Assembly (NCBI GenBank): GCA_016936815.1
Contig: JAFGXD010000036.1
Location: 1-37,071, forward strand
DNA length: 37,071 nucleotides
From: Bacteroidales bacterium
Lineage (GTDB): Bacteria; Bacteroidota; Bacteroidia; Bacteroidales; GWF2-38-335
Direction: 5' to 3'
The notes under the pieces were generated by a model. The model was not told the origin of the DNA, did not search any database, and saw nothing but the letters and a program-made list of their open reading frames with translations. Position numbers and translations under genes: made by a program. This document shows, piece by piece, positions 7,870-16,207 of this stretch (positions are counted from its first letter, which is position 1; every line of letters starts with the position of its first letter).

Positions 7870-8820
7870 TTACTGTTCTCCGATTAAACCTCTTCCTCTT
7901 TTAACAATTTTTTTATCTTTTTTCATGGTATTAATAATTTTATCGAGAATACCATTAATAAAAGTGCTGCTTTTGGGGGTGCTATAGAATTTTGCCAGTT
8001 CTATATATTCGTTCATTGTAACTCTGGTTGGAATCGAGGGCATATCAACAACTTCGGTAAGAGCCATTTTCATTAGGAGAATATCCATAAAAGCTATTCT
8101 TTCTAAATCCCAATTGCTGGTAAAATCCTTAATCATTTTTTCGTGTTCTTCGGAGTTTAGAATTGTTCTCCTGAAAAGAGTCTTCACAAAATCAATATCA
8201 TCTTGGTTTTTATATTTATCCATCAGTTTAATAGAAGCTTCCTGTTCAGGTTTAATACCCTTTAGAGTTTTAAGCATCATACTAATAATGAATTCTAAAT
8301 CATCGTTCCAATAAATGCTTTGTTCCTCCAATATTTGGTGAAGCAATTCGTTAGTTGCGATGTGGTTTTCGTAAATTAACATTATAAGTTCTTTGTCGTG
8401 AGCAAAACCTGTTTCGGATCTGGTAAGGTATAGGTTGTACTCATTGGATTCCTTAATAGAGTTATACAAGCTCTTAATTAACTCAGGATTGTTTACCCAC
8501 GACATTTTGTTTTCCCTAAGGTAAGTTTGTAATAATCTACTGGATTCAATCTGCTTTATTACAGCATTTTCTACAAATCTAGTATTGGGATTAAGGTCGT
8601 CATGAGAAGGAATGTGCTTTTGTCGTGACAGTTCCATTCTTGATTCAAAATAGTCTCTAACGTCTATTAGCAACAAAAACAAATAATGGTATAAATCGAA
8701 GGCTTTGTCTATGCTAAAAAACAATTCCTTTTCGGATTTATCCATTGTGTTATTTCCGGTTTTCAAATAGGCATAAAGAACCTGCATTATTTTAATGCGT
8801 AATAATCGTCGGCTTAACAT
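7870..8820 (-). CDS. nusB: Transcription antitermination factor NusB
   Basis: NusB pairs with NusE (S10) on boxA RNA and supports antitermination on rRNA operons. This product is 316 residues, about twice the length of the classical factor. The long form with an N-terminal extension is usual in Bacteroidota. The start is the ATG at 8820, giving MLSRRLLRIKIMQVLYAYL, the standard beginning. The frame stays open 19 codons further upstream but would run into the promoter. The C-terminal core (about 195-305) has the NusB signatures DWDLERIAFMDILLMKMALTE, PTRVTMNEYIELAKFYSTPKSS and FINGILDKI. It heads the nusB-DUF1573-yajC group. Confidence 0.93.
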   Translation of the reverse strand: MLSRRLLRIKIMQVLYAYLKTGNNTMDKSEKELFFSIDKAFDLYHYLFLLLIDVRDYFESRMELSRQKHIPSHDDLNPNTRFVENAVIKQIESSRLLQTYLRENKMSWVNNPELIKSLYNSIKESNEYNLYLTRSETGFAHDKELIMLIYENHIATNELLHQILEEQSIYWNDDLEFIISMMLKTLKGIKPEQEASIKLMDKYKNQDDIDFVKTLFRRTILNSEEHEKMIKDFTSNWDLERIAFMDILLMKMALTEVVDMPSIPTRVTMNEYIELAKFYSTPKSSTFINGILDKIINTMKKDKKIVKRGRGLIGEQ

Positions 8821-8850
8821 ACAAAAAAAGAGCGTTAATAAAATATTGGA

Positions 8851-8877
8851 CAAAAGTAGGAGTTTTTTTCTGGGCAA
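8851..8877 (-). promoter_or_regulatory. Promoter for nusB
   Basis: On the minus strand, TTG (8875-8877), a 16-nt spacer and TACTTTTG (8851-8858) resemble the TTG / TAnnTTTG consensus; the spacer is one base short of the usual range. The leader to the ATG at 8820 would be about 27 nt. It lies back-to-back with the promoter of the PUR gene. Confidence 0.5.
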
Positions 8878-8901
8878 TTGAAAAAAAAATAAAAAAAATA
8901 C

Positions 8902-8929
8902 TTGTTAATAGAATTATTGTTTATTTTTG
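8902..8929 (+). promoter_or_regulatory. Promoter for the PUR-family gene
   Basis: TTG (8902-8904), a 17-nt spacer and TATTTTTG (8922-8929) match the Bacteroidota -33/-7 pattern. The predicted leader before the ATG at 8960 is about 27 nt. Confidence 0.6.
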
Positions 8930-8959
8930 TTGTTAGTGTAATTAAAATGATATTGATAC

Positions 8960-9391
8960 ATGGAAGGACAAGAAGAAAAAAAGGTCAGAGAAAGAGATGA
9001 AATCTTTACAAAATCTATTAGAGCCGGAAAAAGAACTTATTTTTTCGATGTTAAAGCAACAAAAGGAAGTGAGTTTTACTTAACCATTACAGAAAGTAAA
9101 AAGCGTTTTAACCGCGATGGAAACTTTTTTTTCGAAAAGCACAAACTGTTTCTATACAGAGAGGATTTCGAGAAGTTTCTTGAAGGTCTAAATGAGGTTG
9201 TAGAGTATATTAAGGAAAACGATAAAAACTATGTTCCTCGTCAGCCTCGTGAAAACGATTATTATTCAGAAAACCAATCTGATAATAATGATATTGTTGA
9301 AAAAGATAATGGTTTTCAAAACAGTAGTTCTGAACCTGAGCAGGTTGATGAGTTTACAAATGTTGAGTTCGAGGATTTAGAGGATAAATAA
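8960..9391 (+). CDS. PUR-family nucleic-acid-binding protein (DUF3276)
   Basis: This 143-residue protein has one PUR-type repeat in its first 95 residues (EIFTKSIRAGKRTYFFDVKATKGSEFYLTITESKKR, then FFFEKHKLFLYREDFEKFLEGL). This is the pattern of the DUF3276 group, the bacterial relatives of Pur-alpha that bind single-stranded DNA or RNA. The rest is an acidic, Asn/Asp/Glu-rich tail that is probably disordered. It is small and cytoplasmic, with its own promoter. The gene converges on the next one with only 5 bp between stops. The physiological role is unknown, and regulation of gene expression is an inference from binding. Confidence 0.88.
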   Translation: MEGQEEKKVRERDEIFTKSIRAGKRTYFFDVKATKGSEFYLTITESKKRFNRDGNFFFEKHKLFLYREDFEKFLEGLNEVVEYIKENDKNYVPRQPRENDYYSENQSDNNDIVEKDNGFQNSSSEPEQVDEFTNVEFEDLEDK

Positions 9392-9396
9392 TAGTA

Positions 9397-10170
9397 TTAG
9401 AATTCATTTTCTTCATCAAAGAAATCTTTACTTTCAGACTTTCCGTTCTTTTTTAGAAAGTCTGATATTTCGTTGGCATTTAGTTTCTTAACATTAGTTA
9501 CAATAAAGTCTTTTTGAATAAAATTCCCGTAGTTATTACATTCATTTAGTATTTCCAGAAAAAAATCTCTTACCGCAACTTTTATGGGTAGAAGACACAT
9601 TATTGTTGCGTTCATTTCTTCGAACTCAATGCTTTCCATAAGCCCATTTACCTGATTAAGATGTATGGAAAATTCGTTTGTAATAACTTTTTGTTGTGTT
9701 TGAGTATAGCCCGATTTTTTTCTCGAAATAATTACAACACAATATCTTAAATTTGTTCCTTTTCCACCTAATCCGGTGCTAATAAAAACTTGATGTTCTC
9801 CAAGTAAGCTGCTGTTTAGCAACATTCTGCTTTCATGAAGTGCCAGTTTAGACCATTCTTTAATCTCTCCTTCAGAATTTGCTGAGAATTTTTCAATTGC
9901 TCTAAAAGCCTCAGGATTATCGAGGGTTGCAAGAAGTACTAGAGATTTTTTCTTATCGTGAATACTTGTTTCTTCAAGAAATAGTTCGGGTATTGTTTTT
10001 AGTATTTCACTTGATTTTATTTTGATGGTTTCTTTCAAATTCCCTGCAAATTCAAAATACTCCATTTGCAAATCAATATCGATTTGTTCTTCATTTATGC
10101 TAAAATTTTCAGCTCCTGCTTCACCGAACAAGCGCATAATTTCATCCTGTATGTTGTCGTTGTCTTCCAA
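9397..10170 (-). CDS. Hypothetical protein following yicC
   Basis: This soluble protein of up to 257 residues has no signal peptide or membrane helix, and I do not recognise a family. The first 115 residues look helical. The middle reads like an alpha/beta fold (EHQVFISTGLGGKGTNLRYCVVIISRKKSGY). The C-terminus is helical with an acidic tail. The frame opens with TTG at 10170, four bases after the yicC stop. An ATG at 10137 (MRLFGEAGAEN) is a possible alternative that would shorten it by 11 residues. Its coupling to yicC suggests cotranscription but gives no function. Confidence 0.6.
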   Translation of the reverse strand: MEDNDNIQDEIMRLFGEAGAENFSINEEQIDIDLQMEYFEFAGNLKETIKIKSSEILKTIPELFLEETSIHDKKKSLVLLATLDNPEAFRAIEKFSANSEGEIKEWSKLALHESRMLLNSSLLGEHQVFISTGLGGKGTNLRYCVVIISRKKSGYTQTQQKVITNEFSIHLNQVNGLMESIEFEEMNATIMCLLPIKVAVRDFFLEILNECNNYGNFIQKDFIVTNVKKLNANEISDFLKKNGKSESKDFFDEENEF

Positions 10171-10174
10171 AGTT

Positions 10175-11050
10175 TTACAATGCGTTTAATAGTTGTTCTT
10201 TAATTTTTTCTAATTCATCTTTCATCTGAATTACAATTATTTGTAAATCGGAATCGTTGGCTTTTGATCCCAAAGTATTTATTTCTCTTCCAATTTCCTG
10301 AGAAATAAAACCTAGTTTTTTTCCGGCAAAATCTTCTTCATTTATTACTTTTTCAAAATATTTGCAATGATTTGAAAGTCTGACTTTTTCTTCGTTAATA
10401 TCGAATTTTTCTAAATAATAGATAATTTCTTGTTCAAAACGGTTTTGGTCAATATTTTCGGAAGTAATAAACTCGTTTAGGTTGTTACGTAATCTTGTTC
10501 TTATTTTTTCGGTTCTTAGTTTGTCGAAATTATCAACATTTTTTAATAATTGCATTATTTGATTAATATGCCCAATTATATCTTTTTCAAGAGCTTTACC
10601 TTCCTGATTCCTGAATTTATCTAATTCGTTAATAGCCAAATTAATAGTTTCTTTTACGCTTTGCCATTCGTTTTCCGATAGCTCTTCTTTTTCAGATTTA
10701 AAAGAATCGGGAAATTTAAATGCCGAAGAAATAAGTGCCTCCGATAATTCAACATTATAATTTTCTGCAATTTCCTTTAATTGTTTTATGTAGCTTTCAA
10801 CAACGGGTTTGTTTATTGTTGAAGTTTTTTCTAAATCGGTTTGCTCAATGTTTATTGCGAAATCAACTTTCCCCCTACTTAGTCTATTAGAAATTTCGGT
10901 TCTTATTTCATACTCTTTTTCTCTGTAGAGTTGTGGAATTTTAGTGTTTAAATCGAGTTGCTTGCTGTTTAAAGATTTTATTTCCACACTTATTTTTTTG
11001 GAAGGCAGTTCGCAAACTGCTTTACCAAAACCTGTCATTGATTTAAGCAT
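10175..11050 (-). CDS. yicC: YicC/YloC family endoribonuclease
   Basis: This 291-residue protein begins with the family hallmark MLKSMTGFGKA. It continues with VEIKSLNSKQLDLNTKIP (about 20-40), a central helical region, and a C-terminal domain ending KLGFISQEIGREINTLGSKANDSDLQ, another family hallmark. YicC in E. coli and YloC in Bacillus are cytoplasmic ribonucleases implicated in RNA turnover. Length matches the family. It starts four bases after the small lipoprotein gene and ends four bases before the unknown protein, so the three probably form one transcript. Confidence 0.92.
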   Translation of the reverse strand: MLKSMTGFGKAVCELPSKKISVEIKSLNSKQLDLNTKIPQLYREKEYEIRTEISNRLSRGKVDFAINIEQTDLEKTSTINKPVVESYIKQLKEIAENYNVELSEALISSAFKFPDSFKSEKEELSENEWQSVKETINLAINELDKFRNQEGKALEKDIIGHINQIMQLLKNVDNFDKLRTEKIRTRLRNNLNEFITSENIDQNRFEQEIIYYLEKFDINEEKVRLSNHCKYFEKVINEEDFAGKKLGFISQEIGREINTLGSKANDSDLQIIVIQMKDELEKIKEQLLNAL

Positions 11051-11054
11051 ATTG

Positions 11055-11495
11055 TTATTCGTATATTACTTTTTCCATTACTACATCATGTACCCTATCA
11101 AGACCTTGGTTTACCTGCACAGCAATTACTCCTTCATAATCGTAGGAGTTAATTTTATTAAATGCCAAAATATAATAGGTTCCGGGATTCAGATACCCAA
11201 AATTTATTGAGTTGTTTGTTCCATAAGTCCATGTCTTAAACATGGCAATTCCTCTATCCAAATCTTCAGAAGAAGCAAATAGTTGAACATCGGTCTGACT
11301 TGGAGCACTAACCAATGTGTGATTGTAGGCATAATAAGCATAAACGGTTAGTTTGCCTAAAGTGCCGGTTGTATCTTCACTAATAATATTAAGGGTAGGA
11401 GGAATAGGTTCAACAACATCCTTTTTTTTGCAATAAATGGTTGTAAAAGAAATAATTACAAGCACTACCAATGAGTAAAAGAATTGTTTGCTCAT
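11055..11495 (-). CDS. Small envelope (lipo)protein, unknown function
   Basis: This 146-residue protein starts with a hydrophobic signal (about 7-21) followed by Cys22 in TTIYCKKKD. That is an imperfect lipobox but acceptable for Bacteroidota. The mature domain is beta-rich (LGKLTVYAYYAYNHTLVSAPSQ, SINFGYLNPGTYYILAFNKI), resembling a small carboxypeptidase-regulatory-like or transthyretin-like sandwich. The LNPGTYYILA strand-turn is typical of such folds. It is first in the transcript with yicC and has its own promoter. Function is unknown. Confidence 0.6.
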   Translation of the reverse strand: MSKQFFYSLVVLVIISFTTIYCKKKDVVEPIPPTLNIISEDTTGTLGKLTVYAYYAYNHTLVSAPSQTDVQLFASSEDLDRGIAMFKTWTYGTNNSINFGYLNPGTYYILAFNKINSYDYEGVIAVQVNQGLDRVHDVVMEKVIYE

Positions 11496-11523
11496 GCTGT
11501 TTGTTTTTTAAAAATATTTGAAG

Positions 11524-11556
11524 TAAAAGTACAAAAAATAATAATGCTAATTACAA
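11524..11556 (-). promoter_or_regulatory. Promoter for the small lipoprotein-yicC transcript
   Basis: On the minus strand, TTG (11554-11556), a 22-nt spacer and TACTTTTA (11524-11531) match the consensus except for the last base of the -7 box. The -7 box is embedded in TTTGTACTTTTA. The leader would be about 26 nt. Confidence 0.45.
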
Positions 11557-11613
11557 AATGTTAAATTGAAGAAAAACTATTTGATGCAAAAATTACGGAC
11601 TGATTAATTTTTG

Positions 11614-12582
11614 TTAAATTTTATTTAGGATAAGTCTTTCAATTGAATTTTTAAAATAGTTAAATCTCTCAATTTCAAGAGTTTTTGTCTCAATATTTAT
11701 TACTCTAATTTCCTTTAAGGTCTTGTTTATTTCCGGAAGTCGCATTTGAATAATATCTTCTGTAAGGTTAAACTTCCAAATATACGAATGTTGCTTGCCG
11801 GACTCTTTTTCCAATAATGTGTCTGCTGAAAAGTAAAGCTCTAAAGAATCTGACTTCCATGTACCCATAATTTTTTGAAATCTACCTCTTGATTCTATTG
11901 TAAATCCGGAGAAATCTAGGTTAGTACTAGTATTGTCTTGAATTGTTCCAATAAATTTATTGTCTTGAATATTTTCAATGTGAACAAGTTTTGAAGGACT
12001 AAGTATTAGAAATAGTTCTCCTTCAAAAATATCGGTAGCATAGATTGTTTTCTCTCTTGAAAAGAAATTAGTAAAAGAATCCAGATAAATATATTCGCTT
12101 TTATCAAGAAATTCAATGACTTTGTTTTCCGGATTTCTTTCTTCAATTAACTCAAATAAGTTAGATGCCAATAGTTTATTAAGTTTATCTTTGTTTTCTG
12201 CATTTGAATACTTAGGTAAAGGCACAAGGGTAATTTTCGCTCCTGTAGAAGGAGCAGAAAGAATAAGGCTATCTGATGTGTTTTTAACTATTTTCAGTGT
12301 GTCGGAGCGGGTTTTTGTAAATTTTAGAATTAAGAGGTCTTCCTTAAGTTCGTAAGTTCCTTTTTGGGAATAAGCCTTTTTTTCCACATACTCCTTAAAG
12401 GCACGCATTTCGAATTTTTCTTCATCGAATTTAAGAAGAAGAGGCATTGGTTGGGTGCTGTTATTTACAGTAATTGAAATGGAAGTCCATGTTCCGGAAA
12501 GTGCATTTTTTTCTATTTGTTTGCATGAAAACATTAGAAAAATTAACGAAAAAATCGTTGCTGCGAAAAAAACTCTTTTCAT
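11614..12582 (-). CDS. Two-domain lipocalin-like lipoprotein
   Basis: I start at the ATG at 12582, giving 322 residues and a lipoprotein signal with Cys20 (LIFLMFSCKQ). The frame is open 23 codons further upstream, but that would bury the signal and overlap icmF. The mature protein contains two similar beta-rich units, each opening with a GTW motif (LSGTWTSISI near residue 28; IMGTWKSDSLELYF in the last third) and followed by strands ending in phrases such as DLLILKFTKTRSDTLKIV. This is the look of lipocalin-like (DUF4923/5004-type) lipoproteins of Bacteroidota. It starts 10 bp after the icmF stop and may be cotranscribed. Ligand unknown. Confidence 0.6.
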   Translation of the reverse strand: MKRVFFAATIFSLIFLMFSCKQIEKNALSGTWTSISITVNNSTQPMPLLLKFDEEKFEMRAFKEYVEKKAYSQKGTYELKEDLLILKFTKTRSDTLKIVKNTSDSLILSAPSTGAKITLVPLPKYSNAENKDKLNKLLASNLFELIEERNPENKVIEFLDKSEYIYLDSFTNFFSREKTIYATDIFEGELFLILSPSKLVHIENIQDNKFIGTIQDNTSTNLDFSGFTIESRGRFQKIMGTWKSDSLELYFSADTLLEKESGKQHSYIWKFNLTEDIIQMRLPEINKTLKEIRVINIETKTLEIERFNYFKNSIERLILNKI

Positions 12583-12592
12583 TATAATAAAG

Positions 12593-15500
12593 CTACATAT
12601 TTCTTCTATACTGACCGCCAACATCGAATAAGGAGTTGGTAATCTGACCAATTGAGCAGTATTTTGCTACATCCATAAGTGTTTCGAAAACATTGCCGTT
12701 TTTTAGAGCTGTTATTTTTAATTCAGCCAAAGCGGTGTTGCTTTCTTTTTCCCAGGTTTTATGGAGGTTGTTTAGTGTGTTAATCTGATTTTTCTTTTCT
12801 TCTTCGGTTGCTCTAATAACCTCTCCGGGAGTAACAGTTGGCGATCCTTTGGATGAAAGGAATGTGTTTACGCCCATTATTGGCAGTTCGCCGGTGTGTT
12901 TCAGGGTTTCGTAATAAAGTGATTCTTCCTGAATTTTGCTTCTTTGATACATTGTTTCCATTGCGCCAAGAACACCGCCTCTTTCAGTAATTCTGTCGAA
13001 TTCCATCATAACAGCTTCTTCAACCAAATCGGTAAGTTCTTCAATAATAAAGGAACCTTGAAGAGGATTTTGGTTTTTTGCCAGGCCGTATTCGTGATTA
13101 ATAATCATTTGAATTGCCATTGCTCTTCTAACAGATTCTTCTGTGGGGGTTGTTATTGCTTCGTCATAAGCATTGGTATGCAGTGAGTTGCAGTTGTCAT
13201 AAATTGCATAAATTGCCTGAAGGGTGGTTCTAATATCGTTAAAGTCAATTTCTTGTGCATGTAACGAGCGACCTGATGTTTGAATATGATATTTTAGTTT
13301 TTGCGATCTGTCGTCGCCTCCGTATTTCAGTTTCATTGCTTTTGCCCAAATTCTTCTTGCAACCCTTCCCAGTACAGAGTATTCGGGATCTATGCCGTTT
13401 GAAAAGAAGAAACTTAAATTAGGAGCAAATTTGTTAATATCCATTCCTCGAGAAAGGTAGTATTCTACGTAAGTAAAACCGTTGGCAATTGTAAATGCCA
13501 GTTGAGAGATAGGATTTGCGCCTGCCTCGGCAATATGGTAGCCTGAAATGGAAACAGAGTAAAAATTTCTTACATTATTATTAATAAAATATTCCTGAAT
13601 ATCGCCCATTAGTTTTAGGGAGAAATCGGTTGAGAAAATGCAGGTGTTTTGAGCTTGGTCTTCTTTTAAGATATCTGCCTGAACGGTTCCTCTAACTCTG
13701 CAAATGGTGTTGATTTTTATGTTTTCGTAAACGTCTTTTGGAAGCACTTTATCTCCTGTAATACCAAGTAGCATAAGTCCGAGACCGTCGTTGCCTTCCG
13801 GTAAATTCCCGTAATAATGAGGTCTTTGTGTTCCTCTTTCTTTGTAAAAGGCATCAATTTTGGCATTAACTTCTTTTTCAAGACCGTTTTGTTTGATGTA
13901 AATCTCGCATTGCTGGTCAATTGCGGCATTCATAAAATAGCCGACCATCATGGGAGCGGGTCCGTTAATTGTCATTGAAACTGAAGTTTTTTCGTCGGCT
14001 AAATCAATTCCGGAGTAAAGTTTTTTTGCATCGTCTAAGCAGCAGATTGAGACACCTGAGTTACCAATTTTTCCGTAAATATCGGGTCTGGTGCCGGGAT
14101 CTTGACCATATAAAGTAACAGAATCGTAAGCTGTTGAGAGTCTTTTAGCCGGCATTCCTTTGGAAACGTAATGAAAACGTTTGTTAGTTCTTTCAGGTCC
14201 GCCTTCGCCTGCAAACATTCTGGTTGGGTCTTCGCCTTCTCTTTTAAAAGGAAAAACTCCGGCAGCAAAAGGAAATTCGCCCGGAACATTTTCTTGAAGG
14301 TTCCATTTAAGAATATCTCCCCATCCGGAATAGCGAGGGGTAGTAACTTTTGGAATTTGAAGATGAGAAAGAGATTCGGTATGTGTAGCAATTTTCAGTT
14401 CTTTGTCTCTAACCTTAAAAACATAGAACTCGTTTTTGTACATATTTCTTTTTTCTTCCCAGTTGTCTATAATAAGTTTATTTCTTGGATCTAAATCGAG
14501 CATTACTTTATCGTAAATTGCTTGAAGTTTTTCAATCAATTCATTAGAGGCGTTATTTTCTTTTAATTCTTCAATTGAAATTTTCAGGCTATATATTTTT
14601 TGTGCTATATCGCCCTGTTTTTCAGTCCAGTTATTATAATTTCTAATTGTTTCAGTTATTTCTGAAAGGTAGCGAGTTCTTCCGGGAGGAATAATAAATA
14701 TTTTTTCGGATAGCTCATTGGTTTTTTCCATTGAGGATTTAAAATCGACTCCTGTTTTTTCCTTTATTTTATCAATAATACAAGTGTAGAGTTGGTTAAC
14801 ACCGGGGTCGTTAAACTGGGAAGCAATAGTTCCAAAAACCGGCATATCTTCTGTTTTTGCTTCCCAAAGCTGATGATTTCGTTGATATTGTTTCTTAACA
14901 TCTCTAAGAGCATCCATAGCACCTCTTTTGTCGAATTTGTTAAGAGCAATAAGGTCGGCAAAGTCTAGCATGTCAATTTTTTCCAATTGAGTAGCAGCTC
15001 CGTATTCCGGAGTCATTACGTACATTGAAATGTCGCTATGGTCAACAATTTCGGTATCGGACTGACCAATTCCCGAGGTTTCAAGAATAACCAAGTCGTA
15101 AGCTGCGGCTTTAACAACATTAACGGCATCTTGAACATATTTAGACATTGCCAAATTCGATTGTCTTGTAGCCAGAGAGCGCATATAAACGGCGGGATGA
15201 TTTATTGAATTCATTCTAATTCTGTCGCCAAGTAAAGCACCACCGGTTTTTCTTTTAGAAGGATCTACAGAAATAATTGCAATGGTTTTGTCGCTAAAAT
15301 CGGAAACAAATCTTCTAACAAGTTCATCGACCATTGAAGATTTTCCGGAGCCTCCTGTTCCAGTAATTCCCAGTACCGGGATTTTTTTAGTTTCGGCATG
15401 CTTTTTTAGTTTTTCGCTAAATCCGTTAAGAGAATCGGGAAAGTTTTCGAAAGCCGAAATAGTTCTTGCTATTGTGTTAATATCCCTTTTAGAAATTTTT

Positions 15501-15967
15501 TCCAAATCGGGGTTTACATTTTTTCCTGTTGGAAAGTCAGATTTTTCCAAAACATCATTAATCATTCCTTGAAGACCCATTTCGCGGCCATCGTCGGGGG
15601 AGTAAATTCTTGTTATTCCGTAGTTGTGAAGATCCTCAATTTCTTCAGGAAGAATAACGCCACCGCCACCTCCAAAAATCTTTATATGACTGCAATCTTT
15701 TTCTTTTAGCAAATCGAACATATACTTAAAAAACTCTGTATGCCCACCCTGATATGAAGTTATAGCAATAGATTGTACATCTTCCTGCACAGCACAGTCT
15801 ACAATTTCCTGAACAGAGCGGTTATGTCCTAAGTGAATTACCTCAGCTCCGGTAGATTGAATAATTCTACGCATTACATTTATTGCAGCATCGTGTCCGT
15901 CGAATAATGATGCAGCAGTTACCACTCTAATATGGTTTTTGGGTTTGTAAGCTTCAATTTTCTTCAT
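12593..15967 (-). CDS. icmF: Fused isobutyryl-CoA mutase (IcmF)
   Basis: IcmF interconverts isobutyryl-CoA and n-butyryl-CoA with adenosylcobalamin and carries its own GTPase chaperone. This 1124-residue protein shows the full IcmF order. A B12-binding domain comes first (about 10-145; DGH at 23-25, TSYQGGH, FGGGGG). Then comes a MeaB-like G domain (about 195-410; P-loop at 203-211, [13 protein letters not shown] at 343-346), a helical linker, and the mutase barrel (about 540-1124; SISGYH with His811). Substrate-facing Phe585 (RMFAG) and Gln773 (EDQAQNT) replace the Tyr and Arg of methylmalonyl-CoA mutase (RQYAG, MVRNT), so a carboxyl-free substrate is expected. It may serve valine or branched-chain acyl metabolism. 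Alignment was done by eye. Confidence 0.92.
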   Translation of the reverse strand: MKKIEAYKPKNHIRVVTAASLFDGHDAAINVMRRIIQSTGAEVIHLGHNRSVQEIVDCAVQEDVQSIAITSYQGGHTEFFKYMFDLLKEKDCSHIKIFGGGGGVILPEEIEDLHNYGITRIYSPDDGREMGLQGMINDVLEKSDFPTGKNVNPDLEKISKRDINTIARTISAFENFPDSLNGFSEKLKKHAETKKIPVLGITGTGGSGKSSMVDELVRRFVSDFSDKTIAIISVDPSKRKTGGALLGDRIRMNSINHPAVYMRSLATRQSNLAMSKYVQDAVNVVKAAAYDLVILETSGIGQSDTEIVDHSDISMYVMTPEYGAATQLEKIDMLDFADLIALNKFDKRGAMDALRDVKKQYQRNHQLWEAKTEDMPVFGTIASQFNDPGVNQLYTCIIDKIKEKTGVDFKSSMEKTNELSEKIFIIPPGRTRYLSEITETIRNYNNWTEKQGDIAQKIYSLKISIEELKENNASNELIEKLQAIYDKVMLDLDPRNKLIIDNWEEKRNMYKNEFYVFKVRDKELKIATHTESLSHLQIPKVTTPRYSGWGDILKWNLQENVPGEFPFAAGVFPFKREGEDPTRMFAGEGGPERTNKRFHYVSKGMPAKRLSTAYDSVTLYGQDPGTRPDIYGKIGNSGVSICCLDDAKKLYSGIDLADEKTSVSMTINGPAPMMVGYFMNAAIDQQCEIYIKQNGLEKEVNAKIDAFYKERGTQRPHYYGNLPEGNDGLGLMLLGITGDKVLPKDVYENIKINTICRVRGTVQADILKEDQAQNTCIFSTDFSLKLMGDIQEYFINNNVRNFYSVSISGYHIAEAGANPISQLAFTIANGFTYVEYYLSRGMDINKFAPNLSFFFSNGIDPEYSVLGRVARRIWAKAMKLKYGGDDRSQKLKYHIQTSGRSLHAQEIDFNDIRTTLQAIYAIYDNCNSLHTNAYDEAITTPTEESVRRAMAIQMIINHEYGLAKNQNPLQGSFIIEELTDLVEEAVMMEFDRITERGGVLGAMETMYQRSKIQEESLYYETLKHTGELPIMGVNTFLSSKGSPTVTPGEVIRATEEEKKNQINTLNNLHKTWEKESNTALAELKITALKNGNVFETLMDVAKYCSIGQITNSLFDVGGQYRRNM

Positions 15968-16018
15968 AATAATAATAGAAGTATATGTAATTGTTTTTTA
16001 TTTTTAATAAATGGAAGG

Positions 16019-16026
16019 CAAATATA
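16019..16026 (-). promoter_or_regulatory. Possible -7 box for icmF
   Basis: TATATTTG on the minus strand matches TAnnTTTG and would give a leader of about 48 nt to the ATG at 15967. No TTG is found at the right distance, because that position falls inside the tandem repeat at 16036-16170. The assignment is tentative. Confidence 0.3.
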
Positions 16027-16035
16027 AATAAAAAT

Positions 16036-16170
16036 ATTCGTTTGTCGTTGATTCGTTGATTCGTTTGTTGTTAATTCGTTTGTAGTTTGTTGTTGATTCG
16101 TTTGTAGTTAATTCGTTTGTCGTTTGTCGTTTGTCGTTGATTCGTTTGTCGTTAATTCGTTTGTTTGTTG
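16036..16170. repeat. Compound tandem repeat with a variable number of heptamers
   Basis: Eight consecutive units each begin with the anchor ATTCGTT, carry zero to three heptamers TGTnGTT, and end in G or A. The units start at 16036, 16051, 16059, 16074, 16096, 16111, 16140 and 16155. Their heptamer counts are 1, 0, 1, 2, 1, 3, 1 and an imperfect last unit. The third base of the heptamer varies (C, T or A). The array lies entirely in the gap between the C45-like hydrolase gene and icmF, just upstream of a possible icmF -7 box. No gene reads through it. Confidence 0.9.
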
Positions 16171-16207
16171 ATAAAAATTACGATAGGGGAGGATTTATTC
16201 GAGTTTT

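Noticed and set aside
16036-16170. The repeat array as a CRISPR
   Set aside because: Units are 8 to 29 bases with no unique spacers and no cas genes nearby; it is a simple modular tandem repeat.
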